From NCBI GenBank assembly GCA_937862815.1, contig CALMED010000024.1, forward strand, positions 1 through 64,000: a stretch of 64,000 bases of DNA, read 5' to 3'. The notes under the pieces were generated by a model. It ran no database searches and was not told the DNA's origin. It was given only the letters and a program-made list of their open reading frames with translations. Position numbers and translations under genes: made by a program. This document shows, piece after piece, positions 52,444-60,731 of the stretch. This stretch comes from an uncultured Chitinophagaceae bacterium (GTDB lineage: Bacteria > Bacteroidota > Bacteroidia > Chitinophagales > Chitinophagaceae). The stretch's first letter is position 1. Each line of letters opens with the position of its first letter.

Positions 52444-52474
52444 CCCGCCGCCGGGGTTGGGAACCGCCGGCGGG
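52444..52474. repeat. GC-rich hairpin between umuD and umuC
   Basis: CCCGCCG (52444-52450) pairs with CGGCGGG (52468-52474), and GGTT/AACC extend the inner stem. It lies in the 71-bp gap between the two genes. It has no T-tract, so it may stabilise the mRNA or adjust the umuD:umuC ratio. Confidence 0.55.
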
Positions 52475-52496
52475 GGTAAATAACAATTCCGTTCTC

Positions 52497-52931
52497 CTAC
52501 ACAAACGAATGAATGGCATGCGCCACCACACCCCAGATGCGGAAGTCGGTGAACTCGGCCAGGTTGATGGGCTTGTACCGCGGGTTCTCCGGCACCAGGA
52601 AGGCCGAGGTGAAATTTTTGTGAAAGCGCCGCACCAGCAACTCGCCGTTGAGCACTGCCACAATGATTTTGCCGTTGGCCAGTTTGAGCGAGCGGTCCAC
52701 CACCAGGATGTCGCCATCCAGAATGCCGGCATCCTGCATGGCATCGCCCTTCATCTTAAAGAAAAAAGTGGCCGGCTTGTTGCGGATCAGCTGTTCGTTG
52801 AGGTCAATGCCCCGCTCGGCATAATCATCGGCCGCCGCGCCAAAGCCCGTGGCATCGGCTGTGCGCACCTCCTGTTGTGTAAACTGTTTGCTGCCCCGGT
52901 AGGCGGCACCGAAAAAGGAATCCCCATCCAT
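52497..52931 (-). CDS. umuD: UmuD-like protein lacking the Ser/Lys catalytic dyad
   Basis: UmuD proteins are S24-type proteins that cut off their own N terminus to form UmuD', the Pol V accessory subunit. The 144-residue product aligns well to the family: ATGFGAAADDYAERGIDLNE, ATFFFKMKGDAMQDAGI, DGDILVVDRSL, NGELLVRRF. The catalytic Ser of GDSM is Ala64, and the catalytic Lys of GEFTVKR is Arg101. Self-cleavage is therefore not expected. The rest of the fold is intact and the gene leads an operon with umuC. The start is ATG 52931. Confidence 0.9.
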   Translation of the reverse strand: MDGDSFFGAAYRGSKQFTQQEVRTADATGFGAAADDYAERGIDLNEQLIRNKPATFFFKMKGDAMQDAGILDGDILVVDRSLKLANGKIIVAVLNGELLVRRFHKNFTSAFLVPENPRYKPINLAEFTDFRIWGVVAHAIHSFV

Positions 52932-53014
52932 GCTACAATCGTTTGGTCTCTCTGCGTACAAAGAGCGGTGAATAAATAGATGCGTCGGGTGGGTTTGTAA
53001 GAAGGAGCTGTAAA

Positions 53015-53029
53015 ACTAAAATTTTTAGT
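53015..53029. promoter_or_regulatory. 15-bp palindrome, candidate operator of the umuDC cassette
   Basis: ACTAAAATTTTTAGT is a palindrome with a single central base. It lies 83 bp upstream of the umuD start in the divergent region with rtcB. It does not match E. coli or Bacillus LexA boxes, but its place and symmetry suit a repressor site. No regulator gene is nearby. Confidence 0.45.
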
Positions 53030-53118
53030 AATACGAATCGTCCGCCACCGCCCTTTTTTTTCGGTTGTGGAGATATCCGTCCTGCTATGTGGGCAGAACC
53101 TGCTACATTAGTCCTCCT

Positions 53119-54552
53119 ATGGCATCCTGGCAACCCAGTGGAAAAGAATTGCGGGCCCTCGGCTACCCGGAGGGTCCGGTCATCAGCGTGGCCCTCGGCA
53201 TCGTGCGGCAGCATTGCAAACACCAACCGCGGGAGCAGGTGCTGGCGCTGCTGCAGGCGGTGCTGGATACGCCTGCCGCCTATGCCGCCGATCCCCTGCT
53301 GGCGCCGGTAGCCGCGAAGTTGCTCCCGGCGGAGCCTTCGGTGCTGTCGCTCAACCAGGGCGGTGCCCCCTTCCGCATTTTCGGGGCCGGCGACATTGAG
53401 CAGGAAGCCCTGCACCAGATGTACACGGCGGCCAAGCTGCCCATCGCGGTGGCCGGCGCCCTGCTGCCCGATGCCCACAGCGGCTACGGCCTCCCCATCG
53501 GCGGCGTGCTGGCCACGGAAGGAACGGTGATTCCCTACGGGGTGGGGGTGGACATCGGCTGCCGCATGTGCCTCAGCATCTACGAACTTCCGCCGGAGGA
53601 GCTGGACCGGCGCACTTCTTTTTTTGTGCAGGAACTCGACGCGGCCACCCTCTTCGGCAGCGGTGCGCAGTTTGAACGGCCCTCCGATCATCCGGTGATG
53701 GAAGACGACCTGTTTTACCGCATACCCCTCCTGAAACAACTGCATGGCAAAGCCTGGAAACAACTCGGCAGTTCCGGTTCGGGCAATCACTTCGCAGAGT
53801 TCGGTATCGTGCACCTGCCGCACCGCGACCCCGTACTGGACATGTCCCCTGGTAACTACCTTGGCTTGCTGTCGCACTCCGGCTCCCGGGCCCTGGGCGC
53901 GGCCGTAGCGCAGCATTACACAAAGCTGGCCATGAGCAAGCGACGCCTCCCGCAGGAGGCCCGGCACCTCGCCTGGCTGGAGCTGGCCGAAGAGGACGGC
54001 AGCGCTTACTGGGAAGCGATGAGCCTGGCCGGCGACTATGCCAGCGCCTGTCACCACGTGCTGCACGACAAGATCACCCGCCGCCTGGGACTGCAACCCC
54101 TGCGGCGGGTGCAAAACCACCACAACTTTGCCTGGAAGGAAACCCTGCACGGCCGCGAAGTGATTGTACACCGCAAAGGAGCCACGCCGGCCGGCCGCGA
54201 CGTGCTGGGCATCATCCCGGGCAGCATGACGGCCAGCGGTTTCCTGGTGCGGGGCAAGGGCGTGGCCGATGCGCTGTATTCCGCCTCGCACGGCGCCGGC
54301 CGCCGCATGAGCCGCTCGCAGGTGCTGCAGAACTACACGCGGCGGCAACTGCTCGACGTGCTGGAAGAGCACGGCGTTACCCTGCTGGGCGGCGGGCTGG
54401 ACGAAGCGCCTTTTGCTTACAAAGACATTCATACCGTTATGCAGCACCAGCAGGAACTGGTGGATGTGGTGGGAACCTTCACACCCCGCATCGTGAAGAT
54501 GGACGGCGCCGCTCCCAAACCCTGGCAGGAGAAAAAAAAGAAGAAGGGGTGA
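53119..54552 (+). CDS. rtcB: RtcB-family RNA ligase
   Basis: RtcB joins 2',3'-cyclic phosphate or 3'-phosphate RNA ends to 5'-OH ends using GTP and Mn2+. The 477-residue product has LPDAHSGYGLPIGGV, the Cys/Asp metal site in VDIGCRMCLS, GSGNHFAEFG, the His pair of QNHHNFAWKE, VHRKGATPAG, and the nucleophilic-His motif SHGAGRRMSR. The family core is complete. It is divergent from umuD. No RtcA, archease or RtcR gene is adjacent. The C terminus is Lys-rich. Confidence 0.94.
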   Translation: MASWQPSGKELRALGYPEGPVISVALGIVRQHCKHQPREQVLALLQAVLDTPAAYAADPLLAPVAAKLLPAEPSVLSLNQGGAPFRIFGAGDIEQEALHQMYTAAKLPIAVAGALLPDAHSGYGLPIGGVLATEGTVIPYGVGVDIGCRMCLSIYELPPEELDRRTSFFVQELDAATLFGSGAQFERPSDHPVMEDDLFYRIPLLKQLHGKAWKQLGSSGSGNHFAEFGIVHLPHRDPVLDMSPGNYLGLLSHSGSRALGAAVAQHYTKLAMSKRRLPQEARHLAWLELAEEDGSAYWEAMSLAGDYASACHHVLHDKITRRLGLQPLRRVQNHHNFAWKETLHGREVIVHRKGATPAGRDVLGIIPGSMTASGFLVRGKGVADALYSASHGAGRRMSRSQVLQNYTRRQLLDVLEEHGVTLLGGGLDEAPFAYKDIHTVMQHQQELVDVVGTFTPRIVKMDGAAPKPWQEKKKKKG

Positions 54553-54611
54553 GTAGCTGTCTGTTTGCCGCTTTGTTTTGTGATCTGCCGCCAATGAAGT
54601 TACTTTAAGCC

Positions 54612-56042
54612 ATGTCCCGCCTGCAGCGCACACTCTCCTTTTCTTCCGTTCTGGCCATTGTAGTCGGCGGCGTTATCGGCTCCGGTATTTTCATGAAGCC
54701 GGCTACGATGTTGTCCCAGCTGGGCTCACCGCTGCTGCTCCTGCTGGTATGGCTGGTGGCGGGTGTGGTGGTGCTGTTTGGCGCGCTCACCAATGCCGAG
54801 GCGGCGGCTCTCTTCCCCGAAACAGGGGGCCAGTATGTATTTTTTGAGCAGATGTACGGTCGTGGCTTTGCGTTCCTCTACGGCTGGTCGGCCTTCGCGG
54901 TGTTTAATACGGCGGGCAACGCCTCCATCGCGTATGTATGCAGCACCTATGCCGATTACTTTCTGCACCTGCCGCGGCTGGCTCCGGCTGTGGAGCAGGG
55001 CGTTCGCATTCCCCTGCCCGGCATTGGCGCCTTTTATCCCCTGCAGCACCTGGGACTTAAGCTGCTCACCGCCTTGCTGATTGTTGGTTTTACCTGGGTC
55101 AATGCCCGCAGTGTGCGGCTGGGAGCGGGCTTGCAGCGGCTGCTCACCGCACTGAAGCTGGTGGCCATCCTGCTGCTGGTAGCCGGTATTTTCTCGTCCG
55201 GACAGCTGCAACCGGCTTTTCTTTTTAACGAAGCAATGCCGGTACCTGCCGGATGGTCGTTGTTTACCGCTTTCATGGCAGCCACCGCCGGCGCTTTCTG
55301 GGCCTATGACGGATGGAACAATGTTACTTTCCTGGCCGGCGAAATCCGCCAGCCGCACCGCACCATCCCCCGCAGCCTGCTGGCGGGCCTGCTGATCTGC
55401 ATAGCTGTTTACATCCTCCTCAACAGCGCTTTTGTGCTCGTCTTGTCACCCGGCAGCCTCGCCGGTTCCGCTTTTGTGGCGGCCGATGCGGCGGCGGCTG
55501 TATGGGGGGCCACCGGTGCGGCGCTCATCGTGGTGCTGGTGGTGGCCTCCACGCTGGGCACCACCAATTCCAACGTGCTGGCTACAGCCCGGGTGACCTT
55601 TGCCATGGGGACTGCCAGCCGGTGGTTCCGGCCGGCCGCTGCGGTGCACCCGCGGTGGAAAACGCCGGCGGTGGCCCTGCGCTACAACGCGGTGTGGACC
55701 GTTCTCCTCATCTTCACCGGTTCTTTCGACGCACTGACCGACATGCTCATTTTCGTGAGCTGGTTTTTTTACGGCATGAGCGCGCTGGGCGTGATGGTGC
55801 TCCGCGTGCGGATGAAAGAGGCCGTACGCCCTTACCGGGTGTGGGGCTATCCCGTTGTGCCGGTTGTTTTTGTATTGTTCACCGGCTTCTTCCTGGCGGG
55901 AACGCTGTACCACGATATCCAGCAGTACCGTCAGGGGGTGATCCCGTTTGTGTATTCGTTGCTGGGCGTGCTGATTGCCGCGATGGGCATACCCGTGTAC
56001 CTGTTGTCCGGTAAGCGGTATGCCGATGCGCCAGGGAACTGA
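54612..56042 (+). CDS. APC-family amino acid permease
   Basis: This 476-residue membrane transporter has twelve predicted segments. The first helix carries the substrate-binding GGVIGSGIFMKPA motif typical of the LAT/APC group, followed by ALFPETGGQYVFFEQMYG and FWAYDGWNNVTFLAGEIRQP in helix 6. The RGV-like cytosolic motif RMKEAVRPYRVWGYP precedes the last helices. The substrate is an amino acid but cannot be named. It follows rtcB by 59 bp on the same strand. Confidence 0.92.
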   Translation: MSRLQRTLSFSSVLAIVVGGVIGSGIFMKPATMLSQLGSPLLLLLVWLVAGVVVLFGALTNAEAAALFPETGGQYVFFEQMYGRGFAFLYGWSAFAVFNTAGNASIAYVCSTYADYFLHLPRLAPAVEQGVRIPLPGIGAFYPLQHLGLKLLTALLIVGFTWVNARSVRLGAGLQRLLTALKLVAILLLVAGIFSSGQLQPAFLFNEAMPVPAGWSLFTAFMAATAGAFWAYDGWNNVTFLAGEIRQPHRTIPRSLLAGLLICIAVYILLNSAFVLVLSPGSLAGSAFVAADAAAAVWGATGAALIVVLVVASTLGTTNSNVLATARVTFAMGTASRWFRPAAAVHPRWKTPAVALRYNAVWTVLLIFTGSFDALTDMLIFVSWFFYGMSALGVMVLRVRMKEAVRPYRVWGYPVVPVVFVLFTGFFLAGTLYHDIQQYRQGVIPFVYSLLGVLIAAMGIPVYLLSGKRYADAPGN

Positions 56043-56125
56043 AGACGCTTTAACGCAGGTTTTGGAAAAACGGTTTCGCCAAACTGTGAAAGCTTCGTTT
56101 CTTTAAGCCTCATATTACCATCTGC

Positions 56126-58057
56126 ATGAAACAGTTCCTCTTTTCACTCACGTTACTGGCCTTGTCGTTTGTTGCCATTGCCCAAACAGGGTACGATCAC
56201 CGCGAAGCCTTCCACCCTTTCTTCTATCCTTATCCCGGTAATGAGGTCCGCAGTGCCAGCGGAGAGCCGGGGCCCCGTTACTGGCAAAACCGGGCCGATT
56301 ACCGCATAGCCTGCACCCTTAACCCCGACGAACATGCCGTGAGCGGAACGGTACAGCTTACGTACACCAATAACAGTCCCGACGTGCTGCGCTTTATCTG
56401 GCTGCAACTCGACCAGAACATCTACCGTTCCGATTCCCGTGCCAGCGCCACCACCACCACGCAGGGCGGACGCTGGGCCAACGCCAACTACACCGATGGT
56501 TATCGTCTTTCGGCGGTGGAGCTGTTGGTGCCCGGAAAAAATCCCGTCACGGTGGAAACCACCGTAACCGATACCCGTTTGCAGGTCTGGTTACCGGAAC
56601 CGTTACGTCCGGGTGGAAAACTGGAATTGAAAATCGGTTACAGCTTTACGATACCGGAATATGGTACCGACCGCATGGGGCGTCTGAAGCAAAAAGACGG
56701 ATGGGTGTACGAAGTAGCCCAGTGGTACCCACGGGTATGTGTATACGACGACCTGGTGGGATGGAACACACACCCCTACCTGGGAGCAGGTGAGTTTTAT
56801 CTCGAGTACGGCGATGTGGAATACAGCATTACGACCCCCGGCAACATGCTTGTCGTGGGCAGCGGTGAATTGCTTAACCCGGAACAATGTTATACGGCCG
56901 AACAGCAGAAGCGCTGGCAGACCGCTAAAAGCAGCGATCAGACGGTGATGATCCGCACGGCGGCTGAAGTGGGTCAGACCGGCTCCCGCCCGATGGCATC
57001 GCAGCTCACCTGGAAATTCAGATGCGCCAACACCCGCGATGTGGCCTGGGCGGCCAGTACGGCTTTTATCATGGATGCCGCCCGCATCAACCTGCCCAGC
57101 GGCAAGAAAGCGCTCGCGGTAAGTGTGTATCCCCGGGAGAGTGCGTCGGCCCGCGACGAAAACGACTGGCGCCGCTCCACCGAATACACCAAAGCCAGCA
57201 TCGAATTTTACAGCAACTACCTCTTCGAGTATCCCTACCCGGTAGCTACCAATGTGGCCGGCATTGTAGGGGGTATGGAATATCCCGGCATCGTTTTCTG
57301 CAGCGCAAAGGCGGGAGGTAGCGGCCTCTGGGGCGTGACGGATCACGAGTTCGGACATACCTGGTTTCCCATGATTGTGGGCAGCAACGAACGGCGTTAC
57401 GCGTGGATGGACGAAGGATTTAATACATACATTAACAGTCTCTCCACCGAGTCCTTTAACAAGGGAGAGTACAGCGAACCGATGGCCCCGGGGGTGATGA
57501 CGGGTTTTGTATTCAACGACCGGATGGATGGATTGCTCAACACACCCGATGTGATCCAGCAGAACAACCTGGGGGTTGCCGCCTATTACAAACCGGGCAT
57601 GATGCTGACGGTGTTACGGAACTCCGTGCTGGGTGCGGATCGGTTCGACCGGGCCTTCCGCGAGTACGTGAGGCGCTGGGCCTTTAAGCACCCAACGCCG
57701 TGGGATTTCTTTCACACCATGGAAAACGTGGCCGGCGAAGACCTCAGCTGGTTCTGGCGGGGCTGGGTGCTCAACAGCTGGAAGTTTGACGTGGCGGTGA
57801 AAAGTGTTGCCCCGGCCCGTGGTTCCGGCAGCCGCATCACCCTGCAGCTGCTCGAAAAAATGCCGATGCCGTTAACCGTAAAAGTGGTGGACGCCAACGG
57901 AAAGGAACAGGTACTGCAGTTACCCGTGGAAATATGGCAACGCGGCGATACCTGGACCTTCCCGGTGAACGCTTCGGCAGAGATTGTGCGGGTGGTGGTG
58001 GATCCCGACCAGCAGCTGCCCGACGTGAACCGCGGCAACAACAGCTGGCGGAAATAA
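56126..58057 (+). CDS. M1-family metallopeptidase, exported
   Basis: The 643-residue zinc peptidase has a signal peptide ending AIAQ, the N-terminal beta-sandwich, the GGMEYPG motif equivalent to GAMEN (exopeptidase site) and the zinc motif HEFGH with H407 and H411 plus the third ligand E430 in WMDEGFNTYI. The C-terminal helical domain is short, so it resembles the compact bacterial M1 proteins. It probably cuts N-terminal residues from periplasmic or extracellular peptides. The APC permease gene is directly upstream and could take up its products. Confidence 0.93.
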   Translation: MKQFLFSLTLLALSFVAIAQTGYDHREAFHPFFYPYPGNEVRSASGEPGPRYWQNRADYRIACTLNPDEHAVSGTVQLTYTNNSPDVLRFIWLQLDQNIYRSDSRASATTTTQGGRWANANYTDGYRLSAVELLVPGKNPVTVETTVTDTRLQVWLPEPLRPGGKLELKIGYSFTIPEYGTDRMGRLKQKDGWVYEVAQWYPRVCVYDDLVGWNTHPYLGAGEFYLEYGDVEYSITTPGNMLVVGSGELLNPEQCYTAEQQKRWQTAKSSDQTVMIRTAAEVGQTGSRPMASQLTWKFRCANTRDVAWAASTAFIMDAARINLPSGKKALAVSVYPRESASARDENDWRRSTEYTKASIEFYSNYLFEYPYPVATNVAGIVGGMEYPGIVFCSAKAGGSGLWGVTDHEFGHTWFPMIVGSNERRYAWMDEGFNTYINSLSTESFNKGEYSEPMAPGVMTGFVFNDRMDGLLNTPDVIQQNNLGVAAYYKPGMMLTVLRNSVLGADRFDRAFREYVRRWAFKHPTPWDFFHTMENVAGEDLSWFWRGWVLNSWKFDVAVKSVAPARGSGSRITLQLLEKMPMPLTVKVVDANGKEQVLQLPVEIWQRGDTWTFPVNASAEIVRVVVDPDQQLPDVNRGNNSWRK

Positions 58058-58256
58058 AACAGCGGATGCATGGATGCACACCCGTGATCATTGCATTCTT
58101 GGTAAAGGAAGCAGATGCAACTGCATGCATGCCGTGGGTTGGCGAGTTAAATGTAACGCTGCTTGCAAAAGAACATTTTTTCGTTCCTTTGGCGCATGAT
58201 CAGCGGCAGGCGCCCACACCAAGTGCAGCCGTTTCACACGACCAGGAACCTTTACC

Positions 58257-59714
58257 ATGCAGCACCAGGATACCGAACAGATCGCCCATCTCTATCTCGC
58301 CCATACCGGCCAGCCGCCGGCATCCATTGAAAAATTACCCCAGAGCGGCAGCGACCGGGTTTATTACCGGGTGCAGGGCCCGTTGGTTTGTATTGCCACC
58401 ACCAACAAAAACGTGCGGGAAAACCAGACCTTTTTACGATTCACCGGTCATTTTGCTGCCTGCGGCTGCCCGGTGCCCTCCATCCTGGCCGTGAGTAAGG
58501 ATGAACGTATTTATCTGCAGGAAGACCTGGGGGATGTGTCGCTGTTGCAGGAACTGGAACGGCAGGGTTACACCGATGCGGTGTACGCCTTGTTTCAGCA
58601 AAGTCTGCAGCAACTGGCGCATATGCAGATCAGGGGCCATGATCAGTTTAACTACGAGTGGTGCATCACCTCGCAGGAGTTTGGCAAGCAGGCCATCCTG
58701 GCCGATTTGCTGTACTTCAAATATTATTTTCTCGACACCCTTAAAATACCGTACGACAAAGAGCGGCTGGTGGATGATTTTGAAGTGCTGAGTATTTACC
58801 TCGCCCGGGTAGACCACAAGTATTTTATGTTCCGCGATTTCCAGAGCCGCAACATCATGGTGCGGAACGGGCACGTGCATTTTATCGATTACCAGGGCGG
58901 CATGAAGGGAGCCATTCAATACGATGTGGCCTCCCTGCTCTGGCAGGCCAAGGCCGAGTTGTCCGGCGAATGGAAAAACGGGTTGCTGGAATATTACATG
59001 GATTGCGTGGAGAACGTGCTGCAGGCAAAAATTGACCGGAACCGCTTTGTGAGCCAGTACAACGGGTATGTACTGATCCGCCTGTTACAGGTGCTGGGCG
59101 CTTACGGTTTCCGTGGCCTGTTTGAGCGAAAAGCCCATTTTCTCACCAGCATACCGCTGGCACTGCGCAACCTCAAATGGTTTTTGCAGAACAAACAGGT
59201 GGGTATCAGTATTCCCGAGTTTGAACGCCTGCTGGCGCTGGTGGTGGAAGATGCGGTCATCGCCCGCTTTGAACCACCCCGCGCCGCGCCCGACACACCG
59301 CTGAGCATACGCATCAACAGTTTTTCCTATAAAACCACCGGTATTCCGCCCGATGAGTCGGAAAACGGGGGGGGCTTTGTGTTTGACTGCAGGGGTATTC
59401 TGAATCCCGGCCGGATAGAAGAATACAAACAACTCACCGGCCGCGACAAGCCCGTGAAGGATTTCCTGGAGCAGCAGACCCAGATGCCGGTTTTTCTCAA
59501 CAGCGTATACAATCTCATTGATCTCACCGTGGAAGATTACATGCGGCGTGGTTTTTCGGATCTGCAGGTGAGTTTTGGCTGCACCGGCGGGCAGCACCGC
59601 AGCGTGTACGCTGCCGATGCGCTGGCCCGCTACCTCCGCAATAAGTACGGGGTGAAAACAGATGTGCGTCACCTGGTGCAGGATGCCAAAAACTGGAACA
59701 ACTCACAAGCCTGA
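58257..59714 (+). CDS. APH-family sugar kinase (AmgK-like) fused to a RapZ C-terminal domain
   Basis: The 485-residue protein has two domains. Residues 1 to about 335 are an aminoglycoside-phosphotransferase-like kinase with the catalytic loop FRDFQSRNIMV and the metal-binding FIDYQGG, as in the MurNAc/GlcNAc anomeric kinase AmgK. Residues about 350-480 match the RapZ C-terminal domain: FDCRGILNPGR, GRDKPVKDFL and FGCTGGQHRSVYAAD. The RapZ domain binds glucosamine-6-phosphate in E. coli. A MurU-like gene follows, so the pair likely makes UDP-MurNAc from recycled sugars. A TTG-N18-TTCCTTTG promoter-like pair lies 60 bp upstream. Confidence 0.88.
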   Translation: MQHQDTEQIAHLYLAHTGQPPASIEKLPQSGSDRVYYRVQGPLVCIATTNKNVRENQTFLRFTGHFAACGCPVPSILAVSKDERIYLQEDLGDVSLLQELERQGYTDAVYALFQQSLQQLAHMQIRGHDQFNYEWCITSQEFGKQAILADLLYFKYYFLDTLKIPYDKERLVDDFEVLSIYLARVDHKYFMFRDFQSRNIMVRNGHVHFIDYQGGMKGAIQYDVASLLWQAKAELSGEWKNGLLEYYMDCVENVLQAKIDRNRFVSQYNGYVLIRLLQVLGAYGFRGLFERKAHFLTSIPLALRNLKWFLQNKQVGISIPEFERLLALVVEDAVIARFEPPRAAPDTPLSIRINSFSYKTTGIPPDESENGGGFVFDCRGILNPGRIEEYKQLTGRDKPVKDFLEQQTQMPVFLNSVYNLIDLTVEDYMRRGFSDLQVSFGCTGGQHRSVYAADALARYLRNKYGVKTDVRHLVQDAKNWNNSQA

Positions 59715-59715
59715 G

Positions 59716-59906
59716 TATGGAATCCTCACGGGCGGGCGCACAAAAGATGAGCATATGAAATACCCGCGAGCGGAAGCAAACAGCTGGTACGAAAGATCAC
59801 GGGTCGTACTATATGGCCGCTGACAACTGTTAAAATGATAACATGAAATGCCCACGGGCGGATGCGTACGGCCGGAACGCAAGATCATTGGGCATTCCAT
59901 TTGGCC
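59716..59906. repeat. Cluster of imperfect palindromic repeats between the kinase fusion and the MurU-like gene
   Basis: Two direct copies of about 65 bp (59753-59817 and 59841-59906) share ATGAAAT, CCC-C, GCGGA, AAGATCA and TGGCC in the same order, and a partial third copy (59716-59750) begins two bases after the stop codon. In the last copy ATGAAATGCCCA (59843-59854) pairs with TGGGCATTCCAT (59889-59900) with one mismatch, so each copy can form a hairpin. There is no coding potential. Confidence 0.65.
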
Positions 59907-59917
59907 ATTAAAAACCA

Positions 59918-59932
59918 GCCGCCAAAGGCGGC
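59918..59932 (+). promoter_or_regulatory. Leader hairpin before the MurU-like gene
   Basis: GCCGCC-AAA-GGCGGC forms a perfect 6-bp stem 18 bp before the start codon. It has no T-tract. It could influence translation of the nucleotidyltransferase. Confidence 0.4.
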
Positions 59933-59950
59933 GCACTAAAGAATATTCAA

Positions 59951-60667
59951 ATGAAAGCCATGATTTTTGCCGCGGGGCTCGGCACCCGTTTCAAACCCTG
60001 GACCGATCAGCATCCCAAAGCGCTGGCCCTGGTGAACGGCACACCGCTGCTGCAGCGCAACATCGAATACCTGCAGCAATACGGCATAACCGATGTGGTG
60101 GTGAATGTGCATCATTTTGCCGACCAGGTGATCGAAGCCGTGGAGCGCAGCAAGGGCTGGGGCAGCCGCATCACCATCAGCGATGAACGGGGTGAACTGC
60201 TGGAGACCGGCGGCGGCTTGCTCAAAGCCCGTTCCCTGCTGGAATCAGAAGTGCCGTTTCTGACCCTCAACGTGGACATCCTCACCAACCTCAACATTCA
60301 TGCCCTGCTGCAGTTTCACCGGCATCACCAGCCGCTTATTTCATTTGGGGTTACCAACCGTCTCACTTCCCGCAATTTCCTGTTTGATTCCGAACATCGC
60401 CTTTGTGGCTGGCGCAACCGTACCACGGGTGAAGAACGTATTTCCATCTCCAAGCCGGGTTTGGTGGAACGGGCCTACAGTTGCGTGGTGGTGATGGAGC
60501 CCCGGGTGTTTGGATTGATCCGGCAACAGGGGAAATTTTCCATTACCGACACCTACCTGGATCTGGCAGCTGAGCACGTGATCCTGGGCTATGAACACAG
60601 TGGCGACCTGCTGGTGGATGTGGGAAAGCCGGAGAGTGTAGCGGTGGCGGAGGCGATGTTTTCTTAA
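59951..60667 (+). CDS. Nucleotidyltransferase, MurU-like (MurNAc-1-P uridylyltransferase type)
   Basis: The 238-residue product starts with the NTP-binding motif MIFAAGLGTRFKPWT and has the conserved PKALALVNG Lys, the ELLETGGGLLKA motif and the metal-binding Asp in FLTLNVDILTN. Length and motif spacing resemble Pseudomonas MurU, which uses UTP to turn MurNAc-1-phosphate into UDP-MurNAc. It lies after the AmgK-like kinase fusion, the same gene order as amgK-murU in other bacteria. Other sugar-1-phosphate nucleotidyltransferases cannot be ruled out from sequence. Confidence 0.86.
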   Translation: MKAMIFAAGLGTRFKPWTDQHPKALALVNGTPLLQRNIEYLQQYGITDVVVNVHHFADQVIEAVERSKGWGSRITISDERGELLETGGGLLKARSLLESEVPFLTLNVDILTNLNIHALLQFHRHHQPLISFGVTNRLTSRNFLFDSEHRLCGWRNRTTGEERISISKPGLVERAYSCVVVMEPRVFGLIRQQGKFSITDTYLDLAAEHVILGYEHSGDLLVDVGKPESVAVAEAMFS

Positions 60668-60672
60668 TAGAA

Positions 60673-60724
60673 GACCTATGAGGTTTGCAGCACAACAAAG
60701 GCAGCCCGGCAAACCTCATAGGTC
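60673..60724. repeat. 16-bp perfect inverted repeat, likely bidirectional terminator
   Basis: GACCTATGAGGTTTGC (60673-60688) and GCAAACCTCATAGGTC (60709-60724) are exact reverse complements with a 20-nt loop. It fills the gap between the convergent MurU-like and HGSNAT-like genes. Its wording is related to the palindrome at 26590-26640. Confidence 0.8.
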
Positions 60725-60731
60725 TCATCTT

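Noticed and set aside
52932-52961. Upstream start of umuD at 52961
   Set aside because: The first 10 extra residues match nothing and the ATG at 52931 is a normal start; the choice does not alter the catalytic residues.
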